Positions 34,255-42,297 of a stretch of DNA of 64,000 nucleotides are shown here, one piece after another. Numbering within the stretch: the stretch's first letter is position 1; each line of letters begins with the position of its first letter. The notes beneath the pieces are model-generated. The model had not been told where the DNA came from. It saw nothing but the letters and a program-made list of their open reading frames with translations, and did no database searches. Source of the DNA: Ornithinimicrobium avium (GTDB taxonomy: Bacteria > Actinomycetota > Actinomycetes > Actinomycetales > Dermatophilaceae); NCBI RefSeq assembly GCF_003351765.1, contig NZ_CP031229.1:930001-994000 (forward strand). Reading direction: 5' to 3'. A program made the translations under genes and the position numbers.

Positions 34255-34922
34255 CCCCCGGACCGCCGTCGCACACGCTTGCAAGTCTGATCCAGGACGC
34301 GCGCCGGCTCGCAGCACGCCCGGGACGCACCATCCTGGGGCTGACGGGGGCGCCGGGCGCGGGGAAGTCGACCCTGGCGGCGGCCCTGGCGGACGCGCTC
34401 GGCCCCCAGCTGGTCGCCCTGGCACCGATGGACGGCTTCCACCTCGACGACGCGATCCTGCACGCCCGCGGGGCCGGCGGCCGGAAGGGAGCCATCGACA
34501 CCTTCGACGACGCCGGGTATGCCGCTCTCCTCGCCCGGCTGCGCGCCCAGGCCCCGGAGGAGACCGTCTACGCCCCGCGCTACGACCGCGACCTGGAGAC
34601 CTCGATCGGCTCCGCGCTGCCCATCTCGCCGGACGTGCCGCTGGTGGTCACGGAGGGCAACTACCTTCTCGCCACGACCGGCGCGTGGCCCCGGGCGCGC
34701 GCCGCCCTGGACGAGGTGTGGTTCCTCGACCTCGACCCCCGGGTGCGTGAGGCCCGCCTCGTCGAGCGGCACGTTCGGCACGGCGAGGACCCGGCACGGG
34801 CCCGCGAGCGGGCGCTCGGACCCGACCACGACAACGCCGTCGCGGTGGAGTCGCTCAGGCGCGGGGCGACGCGCGTCGTGCGGCTGTCGGGCGGCGCGCG
34901 GCCCGGCGAGCCCGGGACCTAG
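34251..34922 (+). CDS. P-loop nucleoside/sugar kinase-like protein
   Basis: A 223-residue kinase of the uridine kinase/PanK-like P-loop group (often annotated as nucleoside/nucleotide kinase family protein). It shows Walker A LTGAPGAGKST, the substrate-side motif PMDGFHLDD, APRYDRDLE, VVTEGNYLL, and a lid with the conserved RLVERHVRHGEDPARA. The exact substrate, whether sugar, nucleoside or pantothenate-like, cannot be read from sequence. GTG 34251 is chosen because homologues have only a dozen residues before the P-loop helix. Confidence 0.8.
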   Translation: MTPGPPSHTLASLIQDARRLAARPGRTILGLTGAPGAGKSTLAAALADALGPQLVALAPMDGFHLDDAILHARGAGGRKGAIDTFDDAGYAALLARLRAQAPEETVYAPRYDRDLETSIGSALPISPDVPLVVTEGNYLLATTGAWPRARAALDEVWFLDLDPRVREARLVERHVRHGEDPARARERALGPDHDNAVAVESLRRGATRVVRLSGGARPGEPGT

Positions 34923-35204
34923 GTCCGCGTGCCCCTCGCGGGTGTCCTGGGCCCTGGTCGGGCAGGCGACCCCCCAAGGAGTCGTTCGAATTCCCGCCGA
35001 TGCGCGATCGAGTCGGCGAATCTCGCCGGAGGATGCCGAACGTTTCTCCCAGTGAGACCCGACGGCCCGAGCAATCTTCGTCTGCCTGTAAGTCGGTGAT
35101 AACAAGACCGAAGAAATCAGGCTAGGGTGCTCGCAGTCACCTCGGTCGGCGCCCACCTCTGAGCGCGCCTGTCGACCTATGCCTACGGAAAGGGGTTGCG
35201 CGAG

Positions 35205-35297
35205 ATGTCGATCCGCCTGCCCCTGCCCGAGGCCGTGGCCCCCGTCATGTCCTGCCGCCGCTGCATGCGCATGTGCATGCAGCGCGCTGGTGTCTGA
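35205..35297 (+). CDS. Cysteine-containing leader peptide of the sulfonate operon
   Basis: A 30-codon frame, too short for routine gene finding, opens at ATG 35205 behind AAAGGGG (about 16 bases away) and ends in a run with three cysteine codons: MSCRRCMRMCMQRAGV, then stop at 35297. It lies 92 bases before a sulfonate-type ABC operon. Cysteine-rich short frames ahead of sulfur genes act as attenuators in mycobacteria, where ribosome stalling at Cys codons under cysteine shortage raises downstream expression. An inverted repeat covers the last Cys codons. I infer the same role here; methionine codons interleaved with the Cys codons could widen the signal to both sulfur amino acids. Confidence 0.55.
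   Translation: MSIRLPLPEAVAPVMSCRRCMRMCMQRAGV
35261..35282 (+). promoter_or_regulatory. Hairpin overlapping the Cys codons of the leader peptide
   Basis: CTGCATG (35261-35267) and CATGCAG (35276-35282) form a perfect seven-base inverted repeat around CGCATGTG. It covers Cys-Met-Arg-Met-Cys-Met codons, so ribosome position on the leader would decide whether it forms. Confidence 0.5.
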
Positions 35298-35389
35298 CGG
35301 GTCGAGGCCTCCACCGACCGTCGCCCCCTGGGCCGCAGCCGCCAGCGCACCTCCGCGGAGGATCCCCCACGTGACCCAAGGAAACGTCG

Positions 35390-36211
35390 ATGGCCCCCAC
35401 CCTCTTCGCCACCGCGACACCGACCGGGAGCCGCGCCAGCGCGGCGCCCGTCCGGCTGCGCGGTGTGTCCCGCTCCTTCCCGACCAAGACCGGCCCGCAC
35501 CAGGTCCTCACCGGCATCGACCTCGACATCGTCCCCGGCGAGATCGTGGCGCTGATCGGCGCCTCCGGCAGCGGCAAGTCCACCCTGCTGCGGCAGATGT
35601 GCGGCCTGGACACCCCTGACTCCGGCGAGATCTTGATCGGCTCCCGGCCCGTGCGCCAGGTGGACCAGCGCTGCGCGATGGCCTTCCAGGAGCCGCGTCT
35701 GCTGCCCTGGCGCAGCCTGGCGGAGAACGTCACGCTCGGCCTGCCGCCCGGCACCTCGGCCGCCGCCGGTGCGGAGCGAGTGGCTGAGCTGCTGCGCCTC
35801 GTCGGCCTCGCGGAGTCCGCCGACCGCCTGCCCCGGCAGGTCTCCGGCGGCATGGCCCAGCGGGCCTCCCTGGCCCGGGCGCTGGCCCGAAACCCGCAGG
35901 TCCTGCTCCTCGACGAGCCGTTCGGGGCGCTCGACGCCCTCACCCGGCTGCGGATGCAGGACCTGCTCCTGGACGTGCACACGGCGGAGCCGACCACGGT
36001 CGTCCTGGTCACCCACGACGTCGACGAGGCGCTCTACCTGGCCGACCGGGTCGCCCTGGTCGGCACCGCCGGACCGAGCAGGGGAGCCGACATCCGGTCG
36101 CTCACCACGGTCCCGGGCTCACGGCCACGGGACCGGGGCGACGCGCAGTTCGCCGCGCTCAAGGTCCGGCTCCTCGAGGGCCTCGGCGTCCACGCCCACC
36201 ACCGCGGCTGA
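35390..36211 (+). CDS. ssuB: Aliphatic sulfonate-type ABC transporter ATPase
   Basis: A 273-residue import ATPase of the SsuB/TauB/NrtD group. It has Walker A GASGSGKST, the group-typical Q-loop QEPRLLPW, signature VSGGMAQRASLARAL, Walker B VLLLDEPFGALDALTR and switch VTHDVDEALYLADR. The start ATG 35390 has AAGGAAA upstream. Gene order is ATPase, binding protein, permease. The upstream cysteine leader peptide supports a sulfur source as cargo, that is alkanesulfonates or taurine; nitrate is the main alternative for the family. No desulfonating monooxygenase gene lies next to it. Confidence 0.85.
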   Translation: MAPTLFATATPTGSRASAAPVRLRGVSRSFPTKTGPHQVLTGIDLDIVPGEIVALIGASGSGKSTLLRQMCGLDTPDSGEILIGSRPVRQVDQRCAMAFQEPRLLPWRSLAENVTLGLPPGTSAAAGAERVAELLRLVGLAESADRLPRQVSGGMAQRASLARALARNPQVLLLDEPFGALDALTRLRMQDLLLDVHTAEPTTVVLVTHDVDEALYLADRVALVGTAGPSRGADIRSLTTVPGSRPRDRGDAQFAALKVRLLEGLGVHAHHRG

Positions 36212-36254
36212 CCTACCCCACCATCCTGAACAACCTGTCCCACAAGGAGACCGC

Positions 36255-37289
36255 ATGACCACCAGACGACTCGTCCTCGCCCTCACCGCGCCCGTCCTCG
36301 CCGCCCTGCTCCTCACCGGGTGCGTCGCGGGCGAAGGCTCGGAGCAGGCTGCGCCCGCCGCCGGGGGCAGCGGGTGGAGCGACACCGAGCTCAACATCGA
36401 CTTCGCGACCTACAACCCGCTGTCGCTCATCATCAAGGAGAAGGGCTGGCTCGAGGAGGAGCTCGGCGACGACGTCGCCGTCGTGTGGACCCAGTCCGCC
36501 GGCTCCAACAAGGCCAACGAGGGCCTGCGGGCCCACGCCATCGACGTCGGGTCGACGGCCGGCTCGGCCGCGCTCCTGGCCCGCGCCAACGGCTCCCCGA
36601 TCAAGACGATCCTGCTCTACTCCCAGCCCGAGTGGTCCGCGCTCGTGGCCCCCGCAGGTTCGGACATCGACGAGGTCGAGGACCTGCGCGGCAGGTCCGT
36701 GGCCGCCACCAAGGGCACCGACCCCTACTTCTTCCTGCTCCAGGCCTTGGCCGAGCACGGGCTCACCCTGGATGACATCGAGGTGCAGAACCTGCAGCAC
36801 GGTGACGGGAAGGCCGCCCTGGAGAACGGCAGCGTCGACGCCTGGTCGGGCCTGGACCCGTTGATGGCCTCGAGCGTCCAGGACGCCGGGTCGACGCTGT
36901 TCTATCGCAACATCGACTTCAACACCTACGGCTTCCTCAACGCCACCGAGGAGTTCCTTCAGACCAGCCCCGACCTGGCGCAGGCCGTCGTCGACGCCTA
37001 CGAGAGGGCCCGGGCGTGGGCGGAGGAGAACCCCGAGGAGACCGTGGAGATCCTCGCCGAGGTCGCCGCGATCGAGCCGGCCATCGCCGAGGAGGTGCTC
37101 GTGGACCGCACGGTCCTGGACCTCGACCCGGTCCCGGGCCCGGTGCAGACCGAGGTGCTCGGCTTCGTCGGCACGATCTTCGTGGAGTCCGGGGACGTGC
37201 CGGACCAGGAGGTCGTCGACGAGGCGCTCACCTCGCTGTACGACACCTCCTTCGTCAACGCCGCCCTCGACGAGACCGCGGGCGGCTGA
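36255..37289 (+). CDS. ssuA: Aliphatic sulfonate-type ABC substrate-binding lipoprotein
   Basis: A 344-residue SsuA-like periplasmic-binding protein with a lipobox (LLLTGCVAG) and family blocks YNPLSLIIKEKGWLEEEL, STAGSAALLARANG, and VAATKGTDPYFFLLQAL. It is anchored to the outer membrane face and feeds the SsuC-like permease one base downstream. ATG 36255 is preceded by AAGGAG. Specificity for sulfonates is inferred from family and the sulfur-type leader upstream. Confidence 0.85.
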   Translation: MTTRRLVLALTAPVLAALLLTGCVAGEGSEQAAPAAGGSGWSDTELNIDFATYNPLSLIIKEKGWLEEELGDDVAVVWTQSAGSNKANEGLRAHAIDVGSTAGSAALLARANGSPIKTILLYSQPEWSALVAPAGSDIDEVEDLRGRSVAATKGTDPYFFLLQALAEHGLTLDDIEVQNLQHGDGKAALENGSVDAWSGLDPLMASSVQDAGSTLFYRNIDFNTYGFLNATEEFLQTSPDLAQAVVDAYERARAWAEENPEETVEILAEVAAIEPAIAEEVLVDRTVLDLDPVPGPVQTEVLGFVGTIFVESGDVPDQEVVDEALTSLYDTSFVNAALDETAGG

Positions 37290-37290
37290 C

Positions 37291-38211
37291 ATGTCGACAG
37301 TGACCGACCCTCGCGCGCGCGGCGCCGCCGAGGCGGACCTCGACCAGGGGCCTGGCCCGGAGCCCGGCGCGAGCGACCACGGGCGCTCGTCGCGGACGGG
37401 CCGGCGGGCCGGTGTCGGGACCGGGGCCGCCCCCGGCCCCCGGAGGCCGCGGCTGCCCACCAACGCGTATGCCGTGGGTCTGCTCGGCCTGCTCGTCCCG
37501 ACCGTGCTCGTGGTGGCCTGGCACTGGGCCAGCACCGCGGGGGTGTTCGCCGTCTATCAGCTGCCCCCGCCGGTGTCGGTGTGGGAGGCGGGCGTCGACC
37601 TGTGGTCCCGCGGTGAGCTCACCCACCACGTGGCCATCTCCACGCAACGCGTCCTGCTCGGCTTCGCTGTCGGCGCCCTGCTCGGGCTGGCCGTCGGTGC
37701 CGTCGTCGGACTCTCGCGCTGGTCCTCCCTCCTGCTCGCCCCGACCGTCGGCGCCTTCCGGGCGGTGCCGTCCCTCGCCTGGGTGCCGCTGCTGATCCTC
37801 TGGCTGAAGCTGGGGGAGGACTCCAAGGTCACCCTCGTCGCCATCGGTGCGTTCTTCCCCGTCTACACCATGGTCGCCGGCGCCCTGCGGCACGTCGACG
37901 TGCACCTGATCGAGCTCGGGCGGGCCTACGGGCTCCGGCCGTTGCGGCTCTTCACCCGGATCCAGCTCCCGGCCGTCCTGCCCACGGTCGTCTCCGCCCT
38001 GCGTCTCGCGCTGGCGCAGGCGTGGCTCTTCCTGGTCGCCGCCGAGCTGGCCGGCGCCTCGATGGGCCTGGGCTTCCTGCTCACCGACTCGCAGAACAAC
38101 GGCCGGGTCGACCGGCTGGTCCTGGCGATCGTGCTGCTGGCCCTGCTGGGCAAGCTCACCGACTCCGTCATCGGCCTGGTCGAGACGCGCCTGCTGAGGA
38201 GGTGGATGTAG
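37291..38211 (+). CDS. ssuC: Aliphatic sulfonate-type ABC permease
   Basis: A 306-residue permease of the SsuC/TauC type. A long polar N-terminal tail of about 55 residues precedes six membrane segments; GAFRAVPSLAWVPLLILWLK and IELGRAYGLRPLRLFTRIQL (the ATPase-coupling loop) are characteristic. It completes the importer with the genes at 35390 and 36255. It is the last gene of the operon; immediately after it come remnants of an unrelated injection-system locus. Confidence 0.88.
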   Translation: MSTVTDPRARGAAEADLDQGPGPEPGASDHGRSSRTGRRAGVGTGAAPGPRRPRLPTNAYAVGLLGLLVPTVLVVAWHWASTAGVFAVYQLPPPVSVWEAGVDLWSRGELTHHVAISTQRVLLGFAVGALLGLAVGAVVGLSRWSSLLLAPTVGAFRAVPSLAWVPLLILWLKLGEDSKVTLVAIGAFFPVYTMVAGALRHVDVHLIELGRAYGLRPLRLFTRIQLPAVLPTVVSALRLALAQAWLFLVAAELAGASMGLGFLLTDSQNNGRVDRLVLAIVLLALLGKLTDSVIGLVETRLLRRWM

Positions 38212-38329
38212 CGGCCTCAGGCCCTCAGTCGCTGCCGGAGTCCGCGACGCCCCAGGTGCCGGTGCTCCTCCGTGCGGAATCTTGAAGAAGGCCTCACCGC
38301 TGGTCCGTCGGGAACGGCAGGATGTCCCC

Positions 38330-38531
38330 ATGACACAGCTCGTGCGCGCCGAGGTCATGGACGCCGAGGACCCGGAGGGACGCGGTCGCGTCCGGGTCTC
38401 CCTGCCGGGGCGGGCACGCTCAGGTCACGCTCCGGTCCGCCGCCACCATGAGGCTCGAGTCGGGCGCCTTCACGACGCTGCGCTCGTCGGGCGTGTGCGA
38501 GGTCACCGGCGCCCTCGTCCGGATCAACTGA
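38330..38531 (+). pseudogene. VgrG/baseplate gpV remnant of a contractile injection system
   Basis: ATG 38330 begins a gpV/VgrG-like stretch, AEVMDAEDPEGRGRVRVSLPG, the usual start of the OB-fold base. In another frame from about 38409 the reading becomes QVTLRSAATMRLESGAFTTL, then GALVRIN and stop at 38531, the beta-helical needle tail of VgrG-like spikes. The whole central part (normally several hundred residues) is missing, so this is an internal deletion product. A PAAR remnant follows, as in functional loci. Confidence 0.6.
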
Positions 38532-38539
38532 GCCCGGGT

Positions 38540-38707
38540 ATGCCGTCCGCCGCCCGCGTCGGGGACCCCACCAGCCACGGTGGCGTGGTCGTGGGGCCGG
38601 GGGTCCCGACGGTGCTCGTCGGCGGCCTGCCCGCCGCCTCGCCGTCGCCGGCACCTGCGAGACTTGCGGCGACCCACCAGGAACCCATCGTGAGGAGCAT
38701 GCAGTGA
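38540..38707 (+). pseudogene. Truncated PAAR spike-tip protein
   Basis: From ATG 38540 the first 33 residues match PAAR-repeat proteins, which cap VgrG spikes: PSAARVGDPTSHGG, then VVVGPGVPTVLVGGLPAA. After this the sequence becomes SPSPAPARLAATHQ and loses all PAAR character. PAAR domains are about 90-100 residues, so two thirds are gone. Its stop overlaps the cupin gene start (GTGA-type overlap). Together with the VgrG remnant it marks a deleted extracellular-injection or type-VI-like locus. Confidence 0.6.
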
Positions 38708-38985
38708 GGAAGACCACTCCCCTGCGCGAGGGCGCAGACCTCGTGACCAAGGAGATGAGGGGCACCGACGGCACGGCGTTCCCGCGGCATACCGCTTCCG
38801 TGGAGTCGGTGCTGGTCCTGCTCGAGGGCAGCTGCACGATCAGCTTCCCCGACGCCGCCCACGAGCTGCGCGCCGGCGACACCTTCGTGGTGCCCGCCGA
38901 CGAGGTCCACCAGGTGGTGGGCACCCCGGACTTCACCGCCGTCCACGTCATGCCCAAGGACATCCGCTTCGACTTCAGGGTCTGA
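38704..38985 (+). CDS. Cupin-domain protein
   Basis: A 93-residue single-domain cupin, starting at GTG 38704. The first motif is degenerate (HTASVESVLVLLEGSCTI) and the second reads GDTFVVPADEVHQVVG. Only some metal ligands of the classic cupin (HxH, E, H) can be matched, so metal binding is doubtful. It is convergent with rtcB, with three bases between the stops. Role unknown; small cupins often serve as binding or signalling modules. Confidence 0.7.
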   Translation: MRKTTPLREGADLVTKEMRGTDGTAFPRHTASVESVLVLLEGSCTISFPDAAHELRAGDTFVVPADEVHQVVGTPDFTAVHVMPKDIRFDFRV

Positions 38986-38988
38986 GCC

Positions 38989-40164
38989 TCACTGCCCCTT
39001 GACGTTGACGATCTGGCGCAGCACGTGGTCGACCGACACCAGGTCGGCGGCGTCCGCCATGACGACGTCGATGTCCTTGTAGGCGTCCGGGATCTCGTCG
39101 ACGAAGGCCGGGTGGTCGTGGTACTCGATGCCGGCCATCCGCTCCCGCAGGTCGTCCTGGGTGAAGGTCTTGCGGGCCTGGGTGCGGGAGTACTCCCGGC
39201 CCGCGCCGTGCGGGGCCGAGCACAGCGACATCTCGTCGCCTTTGCCGGTCACCACATACGACCTGGTCCCCATCGACCCGGGGATCAGTCCGCGGACGCC
39301 GGCGTGCGCGGCGATCGCGCCCTTGCGCGAGACCAGCACCTCCTTGCCGAAGTGCTCCTCGAGCGACGTGTAGTTGTGGTGGCAGTTGACCTCCTCCAGG
39401 CGGTCGACGCTCCTGCCCAGGAAGCGAGCCAGCTGGTCCACGACGCGGTCCATCATCACCTCACGGTTGAGCCGGGCGAACTCCTGCGCCCAGTGCAGGT
39501 GGGCGAGGTATGCGGCGTAGTCGGCGTCCGCGGTGGTCAGGTAGGCCAGGGCACGGTCGGGCAGGTCGTCGCCGCGCCGTTCGGCGAGCTGCTGCGCGGC
39601 CTTGATGAAGCGGCGCGCGATGAGGTTGCCCACCCCCCGGTTGCCCGAGTGCAGGAAGGTCCACACCGCGCCGTCCTCGTCCACGGTGACCTCGATGAAG
39701 TGGTTGCCGCCGCCCAGCGACCCCAGCTGCAGGCGCCAGTTCTTTGCGAAGTCCGCCGGCCGGACCCCCTCGACCTCGGCCAGCTCCTCGAGCTCGACGA
39801 CCGACTCGGTCGCCAGCCCGAGGACCTTGCGGTTGTAGCGGCCCGGGCTCAGCGGGACGGCGCGCTCGATCTGCTCCCGCAGGAAGGACAGCGGCCGGCG
39901 CGCCGCGCGGACGTCGTCCTCGGTGAACTGGGTGCGCACCGCGACCATCCCGCACCCGATGTCCACGCCCACCGCCGCCGGGATCACCGCGTCCACCGTC
40001 GGGATGACCGAGCCGACCGTGGCACCCATCCCCAGGTGGGCGTCCGGCATGAGCGCCACGTGCGGGTCGACGATCGACAGCTGCGCGGTCAGCCGCGCCT
40101 GCTCGAGCGCGTTGTCGGCGATGATCGAGGCCCACGAATAGAGCTTGTCGTTGATCTTCTCCAT
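38989..40164 (-). CDS. rtcB: RtcB-type RNA-splicing ligase
   Basis: RtcB joins RNA 2',3'-cyclic phosphate (via 3'-phosphate) to 5'-OH ends with GTP and manganese, serving RNA repair. The 391-residue protein shows PDAHLGMG at the metal site, GVDIGCGM with the Cys ligand, LGGGNHFIEV, and APHGAGREYSR with the histidine that becomes guanylylated. No archease or RtcA gene is beside it, and no tRNA is seen nearby. ATG 40164 follows a GGAGGG. Confidence 0.93.
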   Translation of the reverse strand: MEKINDKLYSWASIIADNALEQARLTAQLSIVDPHVALMPDAHLGMGATVGSVIPTVDAVIPAAVGVDIGCGMVAVRTQFTEDDVRAARRPLSFLREQIERAVPLSPGRYNRKVLGLATESVVELEELAEVEGVRPADFAKNWRLQLGSLGGGNHFIEVTVDEDGAVWTFLHSGNRGVGNLIARRFIKAAQQLAERRGDDLPDRALAYLTTADADYAAYLAHLHWAQEFARLNREVMMDRVVDQLARFLGRSVDRLEEVNCHHNYTSLEEHFGKEVLVSRKGAIAAHAGVRGLIPGSMGTRSYVVTGKGDEMSLCSAPHGAGREYSRTQARKTFTQDDLRERMAGIEYHDHPAFVDEIPDAYKDIDVVMADAADLVSVDHVLRQIVNVKGQ

Positions 40165-40530
40165 GCCACCCTCCGTCTCGGCTCGCTCCTGAAGCCTAGG
40201 AGGTCCGCGCCGGTCACCCAGCGCGGCGGCGCGTCGCCCTCACCCCACCTTCAAAGACGAAGAGCCTGATTAGCGCTGACCTGAAGGCCAACCGCCCGCA
40301 CCTGCCTCCGGTGCGGGTTCACCGTCGCAAACGGCAGAGACCGGCGCCACCCTGCTCCTCGAGGGCCGCTGTGACCCTTCGGCCGGCACCAACCACCCGA
40401 TCGGGCCATCACAGAAATATGGCAGCTGGTCGGCGGTGCGCACGGGGCGAGCCAACCGAGACATGTCGAACGTTCAGTGGCTACAGCATCGACCCAAGTC
40501 GGACGCCTGCAGCATCTCGTGGTGCGCGCC
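40165..40530. other. Gene-free spacer at the edge of the nuclease island
   Basis: I see no convincing gene, tRNA or promoter in these 366 bases. The open frames across it have no start site or recognisable protein. Base composition is less extreme than in rtcB and drops further in the genes to the right, so the left boundary of an acquired island may lie here. No direct repeat or integrase was found to prove it. Confidence 0.4.
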
Positions 40531-40908
40531 TTACGGGCCCCCAGACAATTCCTCGTCCTCCGTCGCCTCAATCCGTTCCATCGTCTCGTGTCGAGCACGT
40601 TCGACGATCTCGCGGAGGGACACGCCTGAGCCGTGGATCGAACGCCACGCCTCGGTGCGCGCCGCCTCGTCGGTATCGCGTCCAAGCTCCTTGCGAAACC
40701 AACGCTCGGCCGGTGGGGGGAGGCCAGGGTTCGAACCGATGAGAGCATTTCGGAACTTTCCGTATTCCAACCCGTACAGCATCATCCCCGCAGGGCGAGG
40801 GGCGCTCACAGCAACATCCAGCCTTTCCACCCAGCCCAAACCGATCCACCTGTTGATCGCGTCGAGAGACTCGAAGTCACCCCCGCCTCGCGCGCGCAGC
40901 AGGGCCAC
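40531..40908 (-). CDS. Unrecognised protein, last gene of the SNF2-helicase operon
   Basis: A 125-residue protein starting at GTG 40908, 24 bases after the stop of the preceding gene on the same strand. It reads as mixed helix/strand (INRWIGLGWVERLDVAVSAP, then LYGLEYGKFRNALIG) and ends in an acidic ERIEATEDEELSGG tail. No motif or signal peptide is visible. Its position makes it the fourth gene of a leftward operon that begins with the SNF2-like helicase. Codon use is noticeably less GC-rich than in rtcB. Function unknown. Confidence 0.5.
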   Translation of the reverse strand: MALLRARGGGDFESLDAINRWIGLGWVERLDVAVSAPRPAGMMLYGLEYGKFRNALIGSNPGLPPPAERWFRKELGRDTDEAARTEAWRSIHGSGVSLREIVERARHETMERIEATEDEELSGGP

Positions 40909-40932
40909 CGCTGCCCGGACCGCGGCCGAACC

Positions 40933-42297
40933 CTATTCCGGAAAGTTGAAGGTCTCGATTTCCCTCCGGAGCAACGGGTCAATTAGGACGTTCCAGGCCA
41001 GTCTTTCCCGTGCCTCAGAGATCCCCCCTCCGCTTGCTTGAGGAGTCGCGACGAGTTCCCGCAGCCACCGAAGTGACGTGGCGGAATTCTGCGTGGGATC
41101 ATCGTCATCGACGATGCCTGGCCTGAAGTAGTCCGGGTAGCCGTACTTCTTGGCAAACGCCACGATGATTCCGGGCGGAGCCTCTGGCAACACGGCTAAG
41201 GCCCGCAGCATGTCGCGACCGATCTTCTCGTGGCGCGCCAGATGTTCGACTTCGATCCAGGGGATGGGCCCGGAACCTGAACCGAGGAGTCGAGCAGCCT
41301 GCTCGGGCGCGTTCACCCTCTGAACGAGGGCGAGGTAGGTCTCGAGATCGTGCGCACCGCAGATTTCGTCTTTCGCTCGGGCTCTGGGACGACCCTCTCG
41401 AGCGGGCGCAGCCGCAAGGGGCGTCAACTTGAAAGCCTCAAGCCTGTTCGTCAACTCGTCGCGATACCCATCCCCGAAGCGGTAGCACTCTGCGCGTGCG
41501 CTGTCGACCAGGTCGGCAAACTGTGCTGGGAACCCTTTCTCCAGAGCCGTGATCGCATCCAGCACCATGAAGGCGTCCCGGATTACCATCCCCATTGACC
41601 TCAGGATGAGGTCGGCGATATCCCCAAGGGTCAGTAGTTCGGCGTGGGCGACAACGGCGGCTGCCACGAGCCTTGCGTCCCTACCCTCGGCGAGGATGAG
41701 TCTGGCCCGTTCGGGATGCTTGGCCACCCGCCCGAGAAAGCCGGAGAAGACCGCACTCCTCCCCATGTACCCTCGCTCTTGAACAATAGCCAGTGCCAGT
41801 TCCTCAGGACAGGAGGGATTGGCCAACAGTTCTCTATTCACCTCCGGTCGTTCCAACAGGTGCAGCACCCAGTATTGCCCCGGACTCAGGTCTGTCCTCT
41901 TCGCTTGAGCGAGGCGCGCCTCGAGACTTCCCCGGCGATAGGCTTCCGCGAACTGCTGCAACTCCGGATCCTTCGGGCCTGACGACTGGCAGGCGCGAAG
42001 CACCCTTTGGCCTGCAGCGGGTAGTTCTAAGCGAGTGATGCTCTTCGCGCGCGTCGGACGAGGGAGCATACTTCCAGCAGTCGGTGAGAGCTCCACCAGC
42101 CTTGCGCGCGAAGCGAGGTGAAGCGCGAGCCGGAGTTCCCGGTATTCCCTTCGCACGTGGGACGATGTGTTCGCGGCGAACGACCGATCTCGCACGAGGA
42201 GGCTTTCAGCGAGACTCCGGTCATCGTGCTCGTCTAGCAGCCGTCTGGCGATGTGGACGATGCGGTACGCCAGCTTTTCTCGAGATGGGGCCCCCAC
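40933..42297 (-). CDS. Unrecognised alpha-helical protein in the helicase operon
   Basis: A 454-residue protein predicted by eye to be almost wholly alpha-helical, with repeated two-helix units between residues about 120 and 260 (for example PEVNRELLANPSCPEELALA, then HPERARLILAEGRDARLVAA), reminiscent of HEAT/leucine-rich-variant scaffolds. No catalytic motif, signal peptide or membrane segment is seen. GTG 42297 lies inside the end of the upstream gene (64-base overlap), so the two are tightly coupled. Codons contain many A/T third positions compared with the rest of the window, pointing to foreign origin. A scaffold or sensor for the helicase is a guess. Confidence 0.55.
   Translation of the reverse strand: MGAPSREKLAYRIVHIARRLLDEHDDRSLAESLLVRDRSFAANTSSHVRREYRELRLALHLASRARLVELSPTAGSMLPRPTRAKSITRLELPAAGQRVLRACQSSGPKDPELQQFAEAYRRGSLEARLAQAKRTDLSPGQYWVLHLLERPEVNRELLANPSCPEELALAIVQERGYMGRSAVFSGFLGRVAKHPERARLILAEGRDARLVAAAVVAHAELLTLGDIADLILRSMGMVIRDAFMVLDAITALEKGFPAQFADLVDSARAECYRFGDGYRDELTNRLEAFKLTPLAAAPAREGRPRARAKDEICGAHDLETYLALVQRVNAPEQAARLLGSGSGPIPWIEVEHLARHEKIGRDMLRALAVLPEAPPGIIVAFAKKYGYPDYFRPGIVDDDDPTQNSATSLRWLRELVATPQASGGGISEARERLAWNVLIDPLLRREIETFNFPE

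Noticed and set aside
38282..38707. One continuous 141-codon gene across the injection-system remnants
   Set aside because: Its middle is frame-shadow sequence; recognisable VgrG and PAAR pieces lie in different frames or after a stop, so it is two remnants.
40251..40748. A possible tRNA or gene between rtcB and the island
   Set aside because: No cloverleaf or T-loop could be built, and open frames there lack start signals.
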